7,201 bases of DNA from Bacteroidales bacterium (GCA_900769035.1 CAAGFD010000119.1:1-7201), one strand, 5' to 3'. Positions 1 to 7,182 are shown, counted from the first letter of the stretch. The notes: a model not told the origin generated them from the sequence alone. Numbers and translations are program-made.

Positions 1-3000
1 AATCCTCTATAAACGGATTAGCCGTTGTAATAGCCATCGGCTCGCAATAAGTATGTACGGTAATGTATTCATCGCTCCACAAAGAGTATTCAGTGCCACA
101 ATTATTACGCACGTAGATGTCGTATTTCGTATCAGGGTTCAATCCGCTAAGGGTAAATACGGAAGTATTGGCATCAACAGCGGTAATGCTTTCCGTGCCG
201 TTACCGGAAATGGTATAGCCTACCTGCCAATTGGTTACCCCTTCGTCAAACAAGCTTACGCGAACGGAATTTTTGGTTACCGAGTCAACGGAGAAGCTGA
301 ACAGAGAGGCACAATTAGGACGCTCGAATACGCGGATATTATCTACATAAACCTCGGTACGGCCTTTATTATGTGCGTTGAAGATGATATATTTATTTCC
401 GGCTGTACCGGCAGGAATATCGGCGGTATACATATAATATCCGGCTTCAGATACTGCAGGGGCTTTGGAAATAGCGTTATATACCGTCTTGAGCAACGTA
501 GCATTTACCGTATCAGGTGTGTTGTTGACATAAACGCTTACATACTCGTAATCCGTATCCAATGTGTTTGAACTACGATATTGATACCAAGATACTTGAT
601 AATCGGTACTACCATTGAAAGCGAATTGAGGCAATACCAAATTTGCTTTGTTGTGGTAGTAAGTAGTGGAATAGTCGTATGGATTGGCATAGAAAGAGTA
701 CTTCATGTAGGCGGAAGCAGTGCCTTTATAAGGTGTTTTGGTGCTGCGTTCCCAATTAGTGACGGCGGAAGGACCATACTGAGCAGGCACCAATTCGCCA
801 TAGCCCTCAGTGCTAAAGCAGTTTGCCGGGAATGTAACATCCTCAAAAGTAGCCAAATAAGGGAAAGTGCTTATCACATCGCAAAGAGTGGTAGCCTTTA
901 CGGAGAATGACTTCAAGATGCTGGAGTCGGCACCGCATTTGGCATATATATCTCCGGAGATGGTATAAGAAGTACCGGAAGAGAGGCCATTGATAGTATA
1001 GTTATTATCATTGGAAACGGCTTGACCGCTAATAGCATTAATGCCGTCGGAAGCGGAATAAGTGATAACGTAGCTATCGGCAGTGGCATCCCATGCAAGA
1101 GTAACACTATTTGTAGTAACTGCATCGGAATGAATATTGGAAACCGGGCGACAAGACGGAGCAAGTTCCACTCCGATATTATCTACAAACACACCATTAT
1201 TCGGGTAAGTACCTGCCGTAATGATGATGTAATTAAAGCCGGTAGTATTGATAGGGAAAGAGTATTTATACCAACCCTCTGTAGCTTCGGTAGGCGACAC
1301 TGCGATATTCGGATTGATAGCACCGAGTAGTGTAGCACCCACTGTATCAGGGGTTGAGCTAACCCAGAGTTTAACTACCTCATCTTTAATAGGGTTATTT
1401 CCACTATATCTGAAGATGTGGAAATAAGCATCGTATTTACCGGCGGCATCTATTCTGATAGCCTTTGAGATGAGGGCAGAATGATAAACGGTGCCGTAAT
1501 TAGACCCCAGATTCACACATTTTGTACCATCGGCACAAGAGTAAGGATAATAAGGCGTTGTTACGTTCCATTGGCTATAAGAGCCTTGATCTTTTGTCAC
1601 CGTCCAACAAGCAGGCATACCGTTTTCGAAACTCTCGGAGAAAATCGGAGTAACGTAAGTACCGCATTCTGTCATCATCGTTGTAGGGAGCGACCACTCG
1701 GAGGAGTCGGTAGGAGAACAGATGGCACGCACCGAGATATCGTAAGTAGTACCGGATTGAAGACCGCTGAAAGTAGCAGGATTAGTAGTTGCAGTACTGT
1801 AAATCTCTTGTTGGTTAGCAGTATTTACTGCACGAAGTCTGTAAGTAGAGGCAGTAGCACCATCGGTCCAAGCCACTGTGCACGACATGGAGTCGATATC
1901 ACTGATAGTGACATTCTCAAGGCGCGGACAGGTAGGTATTACATGTATATTGACATTGTCGATATAATACGCTTGGCTGTAAGTATTCGTCTCCGCCTTA
2001 ATGGCAAAGCACACTTTTTGTCCCGGATTGAGTGTAATAGGCAAATTACCGGTATTGATGCGCACATTTCTCCAAGCGGCATCGGTAGTAGTATTTGTAA
2101 CTATAGGGAAGAATGTTGAGAAATCGTAAGGGTCGAGCATTATACCCACCTGATATTGAGTCGACATAGAGTACATCGGGCGGATATAGAAGTCGATTTC
2201 GAGATTATCATAATCTTCGTTAAGCATCGGAGTTGCAAAGAAAGCCGATTTTGTAGAAGTAGGAGTAAGGCAGATAGATTTACCGCTATTGCCATAATAG
2301 TAACTACTGCTGAAAGAAACGCCTTCGGGATATTCAAGGCCACTCGACCAGCAGTCAGGCATAGAAGTGGCACCATCGAAATTCTCAATTACCGGCAAAG
2401 CAACAGGGTTACAAGGGGTTGTAAAAGTGAATACCGGAGAGTACTCTGAAGTACCTTTATACGAGGCAGAGCAATCACCTTGAAGCGATACTGTATAAGT
2501 AGTACCCGGGGTAAGGCCGGTAATGGTAGTAGCGCGATAAGGAGCATTAAGGGCTGTTTCGTTAACTACAACGGCACCTGTTTCGTTATCCGTCACGGTA
2601 AGTATATAAGAAGCCGGGTCGCTACCAAACTGATCGAGCGACCAACCCAGGTAGACGGAAGTGGTAGTAACGTTACTGATATTTAGTCCGATAGGACGTT
2701 TACAAGTAGGAGCAAGGTCGATAACTACGTTATCCAAATAGTGGTAAGAAGTAGCGTATCCTCCACTGCCGTAGTTCGACGTACTCTTAAATACGATAGT
2801 TACCGTACTATCCTTATAGGCGGAGAGGTCGTACTGCTTTTCGGTCCATCCTGTTGCAGAGAGGCCGGACTCGAGCAATACCGGGTAGGTAACGCCACCA
2901 TCGGTAGAAAGGTAAACGGAGAAATCGCCACCGGTAGGGTTAGCGAACATGAATTTCAATCGATAGTAACCGCTGAGAGTAACAGCAGGGGTTTTCAAAC

Positions 3001-3265
3001 AATTGGTATTACCCGTGTAGGAGGAATACGAATTGAAAGAGACGTAATTACCATCGAGAGCAGGAACGGAGAGATTACGGTTTTGAACACTCCACTTGTT
3101 GTACGAGTTATACTCGGTACCTTCGGAGTTGTCCCAACCCGTAGGAATTTCCCCGGAAGAACAAGAATTAAATGTCTCGTTAAGCAACACATTCTGCGCT
3201 TTTATATTAGTAAAAGCACATAAAAAAAGCGTCGCTACGAAGACTAAAATCAATTTTCTCTTCAT
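1..3265 (-). CDS. Partial large secreted multidomain adhesin-like protein (choice-of-anchor J / FN3 repeats), C-terminus off the window
   Basis: I translated the minus strand from the ATG at 3263-3265: 1,088 codons stay open to the left edge with no stop, so the gene is 3'-truncated by the contig end. Residues 1-23 are a signal peptide (MKRK, then a hydrophobic stretch, ending IKA before Gln24), which fixes the start; there is no Shine-Dalgarno. Four module pairs follow. Jelly-roll modules of the choice-of-anchor J/cleaved-adhesin type lie at about 25-188, 286-446, 535-705 and 796-985; most carry FE(D/N)G-like and P.CW-like motifs near the front, and all end in (V)DN(V/I)...P.C. FN3-like modules lie at about 189-285, 447-534, 706-795 and 986-1074, with GL.(P/S)(G/D)T.Y and an internal Cys. 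A fifth jelly roll begins at 1075. Such modules occur in P. gingivalis haemagglutinin/gingipain adhesin regions and many T9SS cargo proteins. Surface adhesion or glycan/protein binding is inferred; a T9SS sorting domain is expected beyond the edge but not seen. Confidence 0.93.
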   Translation of the reverse strand, partial: MKRKLILVFVATLFLCAFTNIKAQNVLLNETFNSCSSGEIPTGWDNSEGTEYNSYNKWSVQNRNLSVPALDGNYVSFNSYSSYTGNTNCLKTPAVTLSGYYRLKFMFANPTGGDFSVYLSTDGGVTYPVLLESGLSATGWTEKQYDLSAYKDSTVTIVFKSTSNYGSGGYATSYHYLDNVVIDLAPTCKRPIGLNISNVTTTSVYLGWSLDQFGSDPASYILTVTDNETGAVVVNETALNAPYRATTITGLTPGTTYTVSLQGDCSASYKGTSEYSPVFTFTTPCNPVALPVIENFDGATSMPDCWSSGLEYPEGVSFSSSYYYGNSGKSICLTPTSTKSAFFATPMLNEDYDNLEIDFYIRPMYSMSTQYQVGIMLDPYDFSTFFPIVTNTTTDAAWRNVRINTGNLPITLNPGQKVCFAIKAETNTYSQAYYIDNVNIHVIPTCPRLENVTISDIDSMSCTVAWTDGATASTYRLRAVNTANQQEIYSTATTNPATFSGLQSGTTYDISVRAICSPTDSSEWSLPTTMMTECGTYVTPIFSESFENGMPACWTVTKDQGSYSQWNVTTPYYPYSCADGTKCVNLGSNYGTVYHSALISKAIRIDAAGKYDAYFHIFRYSGNNPIKDEVVKLWVSSTPDTVGATLLGAINPNIAVSPTEATEGWYKYSFPINTTGFNYIIITAGTYPNNGVFVDNIGVELAPSCRPVSNIHSDAVTTNSVTLAWDATADSYVITYSASDGINAISGQAVSNDNNYTINGLSSGTSYTISGDIYAKCGADSSILKSFSVKATTLCDVISTFPYLATFEDVTFPANCFSTEGYGELVPAQYGPSAVTNWERSTKTPYKGTASAYMKYSFYANPYDYSTTYYHNKANLVLPQFAFNGSTDYQVSWYQYRSSNTLDTDYEYVSVYVNNTPDTVNATLLKTVYNAISKAPAVSEAGYYMYTADIPAGTAGNKYIIFNAHNKGRTEVYVDNIRVFERPNCASLFSFSVDSVTKNSVRVSLFDEGVTNWQVGYTISGNGTESITAVDANTSVFTLSGLNPDTKYDIYVRNNCGTEYSLWSDEYITVHTYCEPMAITTANPFIED

Positions 3266-3389
3266 TACGCGATTAATTAAATTAAACAGGTCTATATTAA
3301 TTATATTTGTATCTAACTTTAAATCAATACATTAAACCTATATGTAATTCCAAATGCAAAACACATAAGCAATTTTTTAAAGACAAACA

Positions 3390-3397
3390 CAAAAGTA
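3390..3397 (-). promoter_or_regulatory. Candidate Bacteroidota -7 element upstream of the adhesin-like gene
   Basis: On the minus strand this reads TACTTTTG, a full match to the Bacteroidota -7 consensus TAnnTTTG. It would start transcription near 3383 and give a 5' leader of about 118 nt before the ATG at 3265. No TTTG lies at the expected -33 distance, and the region is very AT-rich, so a chance match is possible. Confidence 0.3.
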
Positions 3398-3493
3398 ATA
3401 AAAATTTACTTATCATACGACGAGTTTTTTAAATTGATTCTAAATTATCCCGTCTAAAATTAAAAAAATAATAAATTTGATTGTGGATGCAAA

Positions 3494-3501
3494 CAAAAGT
3501 A
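3494..3501 (-). promoter_or_regulatory. Second candidate -7 element upstream of the adhesin-like gene
   Basis: An identical TACTTTTG octamer on the minus strand, 104 bp further upstream. A TTTC (one mismatch to TTTG) sits 20 bp upstream, about the right distance for a -33 element, so it is slightly better supported than the copy at 3390-3397. It would give a leader of about 220 nt. Only one of the two may be real, or they may be tandem promoters. Confidence 0.27.
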
Positions 3502-3614
3502 AAGAAAAGGAAGAATATAAAGAAATAATGTATCAATATAGAATTAGAGGGGTTGATAGATTTAAGTATATTTGTGAATTGCAAGAGGATTGTTAAAAAG
3601 CAAAAGAATTATGC

Positions 3615-3658
3615 AGATACCATGCCACACGGAGGCGTACTATGTATTCATGGTATCT
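3615..3658. repeat. Perfect 10-bp inverted repeat (hairpin) in the intergenic region
   Basis: AGATACCATG at 3615-3624 is the exact reverse complement of CATGGTATCT at 3649-3658, with a 24-nt, comparatively GC-rich spacer. A five-T run (3664-3668) follows on the plus strand after a 5-nt gap, which is weak as a terminator. The hairpin sits next to a G-rich patch and the terminator at 3703-3736. Function unknown: it could be a protein-binding site, part of a small RNA, or the edge of an interspersed repeat. Confidence 0.5.
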
Positions 3659-3676
3659 CACAAGTTTTTGAAGAAC

Positions 3677-3702
3677 GGAAGGGGGCTTGAAGGGGACGGG
3701 GG
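3677..3702 (+). other. G-rich patch with closely spaced G-runs
   Basis: Within strongly AT-rich DNA the plus strand carries G-runs of 2, 5, 4 and 5 at 3677-3678, 3681-3685, 3692-3695 and 3698-3702, separated by 2, 6 and 2 nt. This would permit a two-layer G-quadruplex on the plus strand. It lies directly beyond the T-tract of the minus-strand terminator at 3703-3736. No function is shown by sequence alone. Confidence 0.4.
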
Positions 3703-3736
3703 AAAAAATTGCATCAGCCTTTAACAGCTGATGCAA
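3703..3736 (-). terminator. Intrinsic terminator, minus strand, with no protein gene directly upstream
   Basis: TTGCATCAGC (3709-3718) and GCTGATGCAA (3727-3736) form a perfect 10-bp stem with an 8-nt loop. Read on the minus strand the stem is followed at once by six T (plus-strand A run 3703-3708), the classical rho-independent arrangement. The plus strand lacks a T-tract after the stem. The nearest upstream minus-strand gene ends at 4293 and has its own terminator, so this one probably ends a separate short transcript. Confidence 0.7.
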
Positions 3737-4020
3737 CCCCAAGGGAAATTGTTTGTATCATTCAACCTATATTTCGATATTCAATAGAGTAATTCAATTT
3801 TATTAACAATACAAATTTCCCTAGTGAATAATTTAGTTTTGTATCAATGGTCTTCTATTTGGTTACATATTAAACTTATAATAAGTATATCTCAACAATT
3901 CTCTGTATTTATTCTCCAAAATTAAATTCTACTCCTATTCATTTGAAATAAGGGAAGAATATGCAATAAATTCCCTTCAAAATTCAAATATTATAAGCAG
4001 ATAAAACTTTGTAATTTTAC
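3703..4020 (-). ncRNA. Candidate small untranslated RNA (about 310 nt)
   Basis: Inferred from signals, not from recognising a family. A perfect TAnnTTTG element on the minus strand at 4025-4032 would start transcription near 4018-4020, and the terminator at 3703-3736 would end it. In between I see no convincing ORF. Two further imperfect stems lie inside: 3942-3956 with 3971-3981 (7 + 4 bp, 4-nt bulge) and 3742-3758 with 3809-3822 (8 + 6 bp, 3-nt bulge); both use AGGGAA/TTCCCT arms. The sequence is too AT-rich, and lacks the hallmarks, to be tmRNA, RNase P RNA or SRP RNA. A plain spacer with a stray terminator is the alternative. Confidence 0.25.
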
Positions 4021-4024
4021 ACTG

Positions 4025-4032
4025 CAAAGATA
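4025..4032 (-). promoter_or_regulatory. Candidate -7 promoter element for the putative intergenic RNA
   Basis: The minus strand reads TATCTTTG, matching TAnnTTTG. The place where a -33 TTTG would lie is occupied by a run of nine G on this strand (plus-strand C run 4049-4057), and no TTTG is present there. A 14-bp perfect AT palindrome (4066-4079) lies just upstream. Support is limited to the -7 match and the presence of a terminator downstream. Confidence 0.3.
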
Positions 4033-4048
4033 TAAAATAATGCAAGTA

Positions 4049-4057
4049 CCCCCCCCC
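4049..4057. repeat. Nine-base C homopolymer
   Basis: Nine consecutive C on the plus strand, inside DNA that is otherwise mostly A and T. It lies 17-25 bp upstream of the candidate minus-strand -7 element, in the -33 region. Homopolymer tracts of this length are prone to slipped-strand changes and also to sequencing or assembly length errors. Confidence 0.9.
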
Positions 4058-4222
4058 ATTTGGTGTTAAAATATTTTAAATAATACAAAACAACACAATC
4101 ATCTAATAATCATTATTTTACAAATGCAGACCATCACAAAAAAAATAAAAAATCAACCTAAACAGTATAAAAATTAACATATCACGATAGATAATGCATG
4201 AAATATTATCTAATAAAAACAG

Positions 4223-4259
4223 AAAAACCACAACTATACATCACGTAAAGTTGTGGTTT
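4223..4259 (-). terminator. Intrinsic terminator of the T9SS-cargo / lipoprotein unit
   Basis: AAACCACAACT (4225-4235) and AGTTGTGGTTT (4249-4259) form a perfect 11-bp stem with a 13-nt loop. On the minus strand the stem runs into TTTTT, then a short break and another TTTTT. It begins 33 nt after the lipoprotein gene's stop codon, the expected position for the end of the two-gene transcript. Confidence 0.85.
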
Positions 4260-4292
4260 AATCAAATTTAAATTACTCTACTAAAAAAATAA

Positions 4293-5069
4293 TTATTTTC
4301 GGAATTTGAAATATGCAATAACTAAAGAGAGCAGACACATCACGAGCAGTGGGGTTTCATCACCGAGAGGCACCCAAACCTCTTCCCACTCACCGGTACC
4401 ATCGCCCGGGCGGTAATCGAGATAGAAGCCGTCGCCGAGGTCGCAATAGCCGTCACCATCGAGATCGACATGGGTGTGTGCTCCGGTAAAAGTAGCTGCG
4501 CTGAGGGCACTAATAGGTGCGCCTATTTCTACCATTGTGGAGGTATAAGCGCGATTGACGCCTGTAAATGCTCCGCTATTAGTGGCTTGTGGTGCGTAAA
4601 ACATCTGCCCTACACTAACGGGATTAATCCTTGCACTTCCGCCGGATACCGGGGTTAGAGCCGCATAAGTATCGCCCGATGAAGTAGCGGAAGATGTGTG
4701 ACCATAAAGAGAACCGCTCTGAGTTGCAATAGCCACTCCTCCACTTACCGGTGCCGATACATGTTGTGTCTGTAAATAACTGCCTCTATAGCCGCCCTCA
4801 CGTTTGAGAGTCGGTACTCTGAAAGTAGTGCTTCCGGCTTGTCGTGTTTCCCCGGTGCCGATAGCACCCTTACTCTGCAGTTGAGCGAAGTCGCTGACAT
4901 TCTCTTTATATATAGCCGCTTTATGATATGTTTTACCTTTTCTAAAACTTATTTGCTGCGTCTCGGAATATACTTTGTCGTCTGATTTTATTCCGCATGA
5001 CATTACAAGTACCACAACTCCACTCAATAAAAATAAGATTGCGCTTAATAATATATTATTGTTTTTCAT
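4293..5069 (-). CDS. Probable surface lipoprotein with Asp-rich loop and C-terminal membrane tail (unknown function)
   Basis: A 258-residue protein, not a family I can name. Residues 6-24 are hydrophobic and end VMSC, a lipobox-like site with lipidated Cys25; Met at -2 is slightly unusual. After Cys come GIKSDDK, resembling the acidic lipoprotein export signal described for Bacteroidota surface lipoproteins. The middle (about 80-195) is rich in Ser, Gly, Thr and Ala with P(V/I)S(G/A) repeats, suggesting a flexible linker. Residues 202-213 (DLDGDGYCDLGD) look like a calcium-binding loop. The end has PLGD (234-237), a hydrophobic segment (about 240-254) and FKFRK, recalling PID-CTERM-like sorting tails. 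The start lies 4 nt after the stop of the T9SS cargo gene, so the two are almost surely co-transcribed; the leader is A-rich without Shine-Dalgarno. It may anchor or assist that cargo, but this is inference. Confidence 0.88.
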   Translation of the reverse strand: MKNNNILLSAILFLLSGVVVLVMSCGIKSDDKVYSETQQISFRKGKTYHKAAIYKENVSDFAQLQSKGAIGTGETRQAGSTTFRVPTLKREGGYRGSYLQTQHVSAPVSGGVAIATQSGSLYGHTSSATSSGDTYAALTPVSGGSARINPVSVGQMFYAPQATNSGAFTGVNRAYTSTMVEIGAPISALSAATFTGAHTHVDLDGDGYCDLGDGFYLDYRPGDGTGEWEEVWVPLGDETPLLVMCLLSLVIAYFKFRK

Positions 5070-5073
5070 GATT

Positions 5074-7182
5074 TTATTTAATAATTACTTTATTGTTTGA
5101 CACTTTGTTCTCAGTCTCAACCTCTACTACATACACACCGGCAGGGAGTGTAAATGTACAATCGGCTGCTGTGATGATAGGCTGCACTGCAATGAGTTTT
5201 CCTGCAATATCATAAGCTTTCACAGACTTGATATTTGCACCGCTTATCACCGTTACCTTATTACCATCGACGGTAATGATGCAGTCGTCGTTGCTATAAT
5301 TTTCCTCATCGGAAGTAATGATTTCCGAGCGGTCGATATTGATATAATATCTATCGGCATCGCTTTCGAGTCCGCTCCATCCGATTGTCATTCCTTCGGT
5401 GATTTCGGTATAATGATCGGTGAGTCTATCATACAGATAGAGGGTGTTGTCGAAATTGTCGACTCCGGTAAAGCGGATGTTGATGTCGACAACCGTATCT
5501 ACGAATGACACCGACATCGGAATCATATTAATTGTATTGACGGCATTAACCATGAGGGCTTTATCGTTATAGCGGGTATAGACTCCGAAAGGAGTAAGTC
5601 CTGCATCAAAGAGGAGCATGTCGGCATCCTCACGGGCGTTGTAGTCGTTATGGCAATAACTATCTTCTTCGAGAGTAGCTTTACTGCTATAACCACCGCT
5701 TGTAGCCGTAATGGTTAACATCTGTCTATCGCCTATTACGGTAGGTGCTGCCGATTTATTAATTAAAGTAGCATCTACCATGTCGGAATTAAATTTGAGT
5801 GTGAGTTCTGTAGCAGGAGCTTTTGTTTGCACAAAGAATGCACCTGCAGGCTTGATAACGGTACTTTCTTCTACCGCCACGGCAGTCATCTCGCCGTCGG
5901 TATAGTCGTAATAGAAACCACCGGTCAACTCGGCATTAGCGCTCATGAATTGAGATACGGAGAGGTTACCCATGAATGGGTTTACTACGAGGAACCAATT
6001 GTCTGCCACAGCATTCTCATAAGTGAATGTAAACGGATTGGCATTTTTGTCGAAAAGCAATTTAGCGTAATCGGCACTACGGTTTACTTCGCCTTTACCA
6101 TATCTTTCAGGCACTTGATATTCTTTACCATTGGAAGAGCTAATTGCGTAATAGTAATATACTGTATCTCTCTTAGGCAGCTGTATAAAGTCTTGTACAT
6201 TACCGTCTTGAGCTTTTACAGCGATAGCGGTATTTTTATAAACCTTGGTAAGGTCGTGAGAAGGGTTACCCCAACCGGCGATAGCAGTACTTACCGAGTC
6301 GTAATTCTGACCTTTGAGGTAATAATGGTAAGTAGTAGTGGAGTTATACACCTTCTGGAACATACGGTTAGCGATACGGTTGTCGCACTCAGCAGGGTTG
6401 AACAAGAAGTCATTGCCCTTCTTATCACCTGCGAGAGGCATAAAGATGTCGCCGCTGTACACCTCTTGAAGAGGGAGTCCCATCAAGCTGTAGTTTTCGG
6501 AAGTAACCGGCACATCCACATAAGCGGAGTCGTATGTTAAAAATTTCTGACCGTACATTGCAGCGCCGGCAGGGAAGTATACCGATCCGCAAGTGTTGGC
6601 TGCAACGCCGTAGTTATAGTTGAGATGATAAGTAACACCCGGAACATCTTCGAAAGAGTTCACATCGTAATCTTCGAGGATAGTATTTCCGGCAGGGAGT
6701 ATTACTTTGGTGCCTGCTACCGGAATAAATGCCGTTTTATCGGCAGTATCTTTCCAGAAATCATCGTTATGCCATTTGCTGTTCTCGTTCTCCGGATTGA
6801 AGATTACGATATCCGGCACAACCTTCACGATAAAGCAACCGTAAGCGGTATCGAACGGAGTTTCTTCGAAGCGTGCGGAGAATTTGTATTCGTAGCCCGG
6901 AAGCATGTTGAGGTCGTTGGCAACACGAGTATATGTATGTGTGTTATTCTCTACGATATTAGGAGTAAAATTATAAGTATGTATACCGAGTTGCTTTTGA
7001 GCGATAGTGTCGGTAGTGCGATAGAGATACATCTTACCCTCTACTACAGGTTTTCCTTGTACGTAATTGACCATCATAGTAAATTGGCTATCAGGCTTAT
7101 TTACGATACTATTAGCAATACGTATTACGGCAGGGGCACCTTGTATATCTTCCGGCATTGAGTTATAATCACGTTTACCGAG
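5074..7182 (-). CDS. Partial large secreted protein with T9SS type A C-terminal sorting domain
   Basis: The C-terminal 702 residues of a longer protein; the 5' end is cut by the contig edge, and the apparent GTG start at 7195-7197 lies in adapter sequence. Residues are numbered from Leu1 at 7180-7182. The last ~71 residues (632-702; 5074-5289) are a typical T9SS type A sorting domain: a V.YDIAGKLI strand, PAGVYVVEVE, then KVIIK at the very end. Such domains direct passage through the outer membrane by the Por/T9SS machinery and are removed as the protein is attached or released. Upstream, WFLVVNPF (~395) and KPAGAFFVQ (~445) match a pattern often seen before this domain, as does SLMGLPLQEVYSGD further in. 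I recognise no catalytic motif. Role: surface or extracellular protein of unknown activity. It is followed after 4 nt by the lipoprotein gene. Confidence 0.92.
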   Translation of the reverse strand, partial: LGKRDYNSMPEDIQGAPAVIRIANSIVNKPDSQFTMMVNYVQGKPVVEGKMYLYRTTDTIAQKQLGIHTYNFTPNIVENNTHTYTRVANDLNMLPGYEYKFSARFEETPFDTAYGCFIVKVVPDIVIFNPENENSKWHNDDFWKDTADKTAFIPVAGTKVILPAGNTILEDYDVNSFEDVPGVTYHLNYNYGVAANTCGSVYFPAGAAMYGQKFLTYDSAYVDVPVTSENYSLMGLPLQEVYSGDIFMPLAGDKKGNDFLFNPAECDNRIANRMFQKVYNSTTTYHYYLKGQNYDSVSTAIAGWGNPSHDLTKVYKNTAIAVKAQDGNVQDFIQLPKRDTVYYYYAISSSNGKEYQVPERYGKGEVNRSADYAKLLFDKNANPFTFTYENAVADNWFLVVNPFMGNLSVSQFMSANAELTGGFYYDYTDGEMTAVAVEESTVIKPAGAFFVQTKAPATELTLKFNSDMVDATLINKSAAPTVIGDRQMLTITATSGGYSSKATLEEDSYCHNDYNAREDADMLLFDAGLTPFGVYTRYNDKALMVNAVNTINMIPMSVSFVDTVVDINIRFTGVDNFDNTLYLYDRLTDHYTEITEGMTIGWSGLESDADRYYINIDRSEIITSDEENYSNDDCIITVDGNKVTVISGANIKSVKAYDIAGKLIAVQPIITAADCTFTLPAGVYVVEVETENKVSNNKVIIK

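Larger units (their letters stand above)
3266..4292. other. AT-rich intergenic region without protein genes
   Basis: About 1 kb between the adhesin-like gene and the lipoprotein gene. I found no ORF with gene-like composition on either strand. It holds the upstream region of the adhesin-like gene, two candidate -7 elements for it, a hairpin at 3615-3658, a G-rich patch, two minus-strand terminators (3703-3736, 4223-4259), a C9 tract, a 14-bp palindrome at 4066-4079 and the putative small RNA. The stretch 4080-4220 shows only low-complexity A/T-rich sequence with no feature I can support. Confidence 0.8.

Noticed and set aside
913..1164. Short minus-strand open frames at 913-1164, 2140-2388 and 2995-3192
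   Set aside because: They overlap the adhesin-like gene in a different frame and show only low-information, hydrophobic translations.
53..3223. Long plus-strand open frames (e.g. 53-571, 581-910, 1481-2119, 2741-3223)
   Set aside because: They lie in exact codon register opposite the 1,088-codon minus-strand gene and stay open because that gene seldom uses TTA, CTA or TCA. Their translations lack any domain sense, whereas the minus-strand product has a signal peptide and repeated modules.
3472..3574. Plus-strand TAnnTTTG matches (3472-3479, 3567-3574; also 3302-3309 and 3834-3841)
   Set aside because: No -33 TTTG at suitable spacing and no plus-strand gene downstream; expected by chance in such AT-rich DNA.
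3714..3761. 15-codon minus-strand ORF (MIQTISLGVASAVKG) ending in the terminator stem
   Set aside because: Very short, preceded directly by an in-frame TGA, no ribosome-binding signal, and its stop falls inside the hairpin; most likely chance.
3266..4292. CRISPR array, tRNA, rRNA, tmRNA or insertion-sequence ends in the intergenic region
   Set aside because: No regularly spaced direct repeats, no cloverleaf or conserved RNA motifs and no terminal inverted repeats flanking a transposase were seen.
5827..7161. Plus-strand open frames at 5827-6540 and 6625-7161
   Set aside because: In-register antisense shadows of the T9SS cargo gene, whose protein has a clear C-terminal sorting domain.
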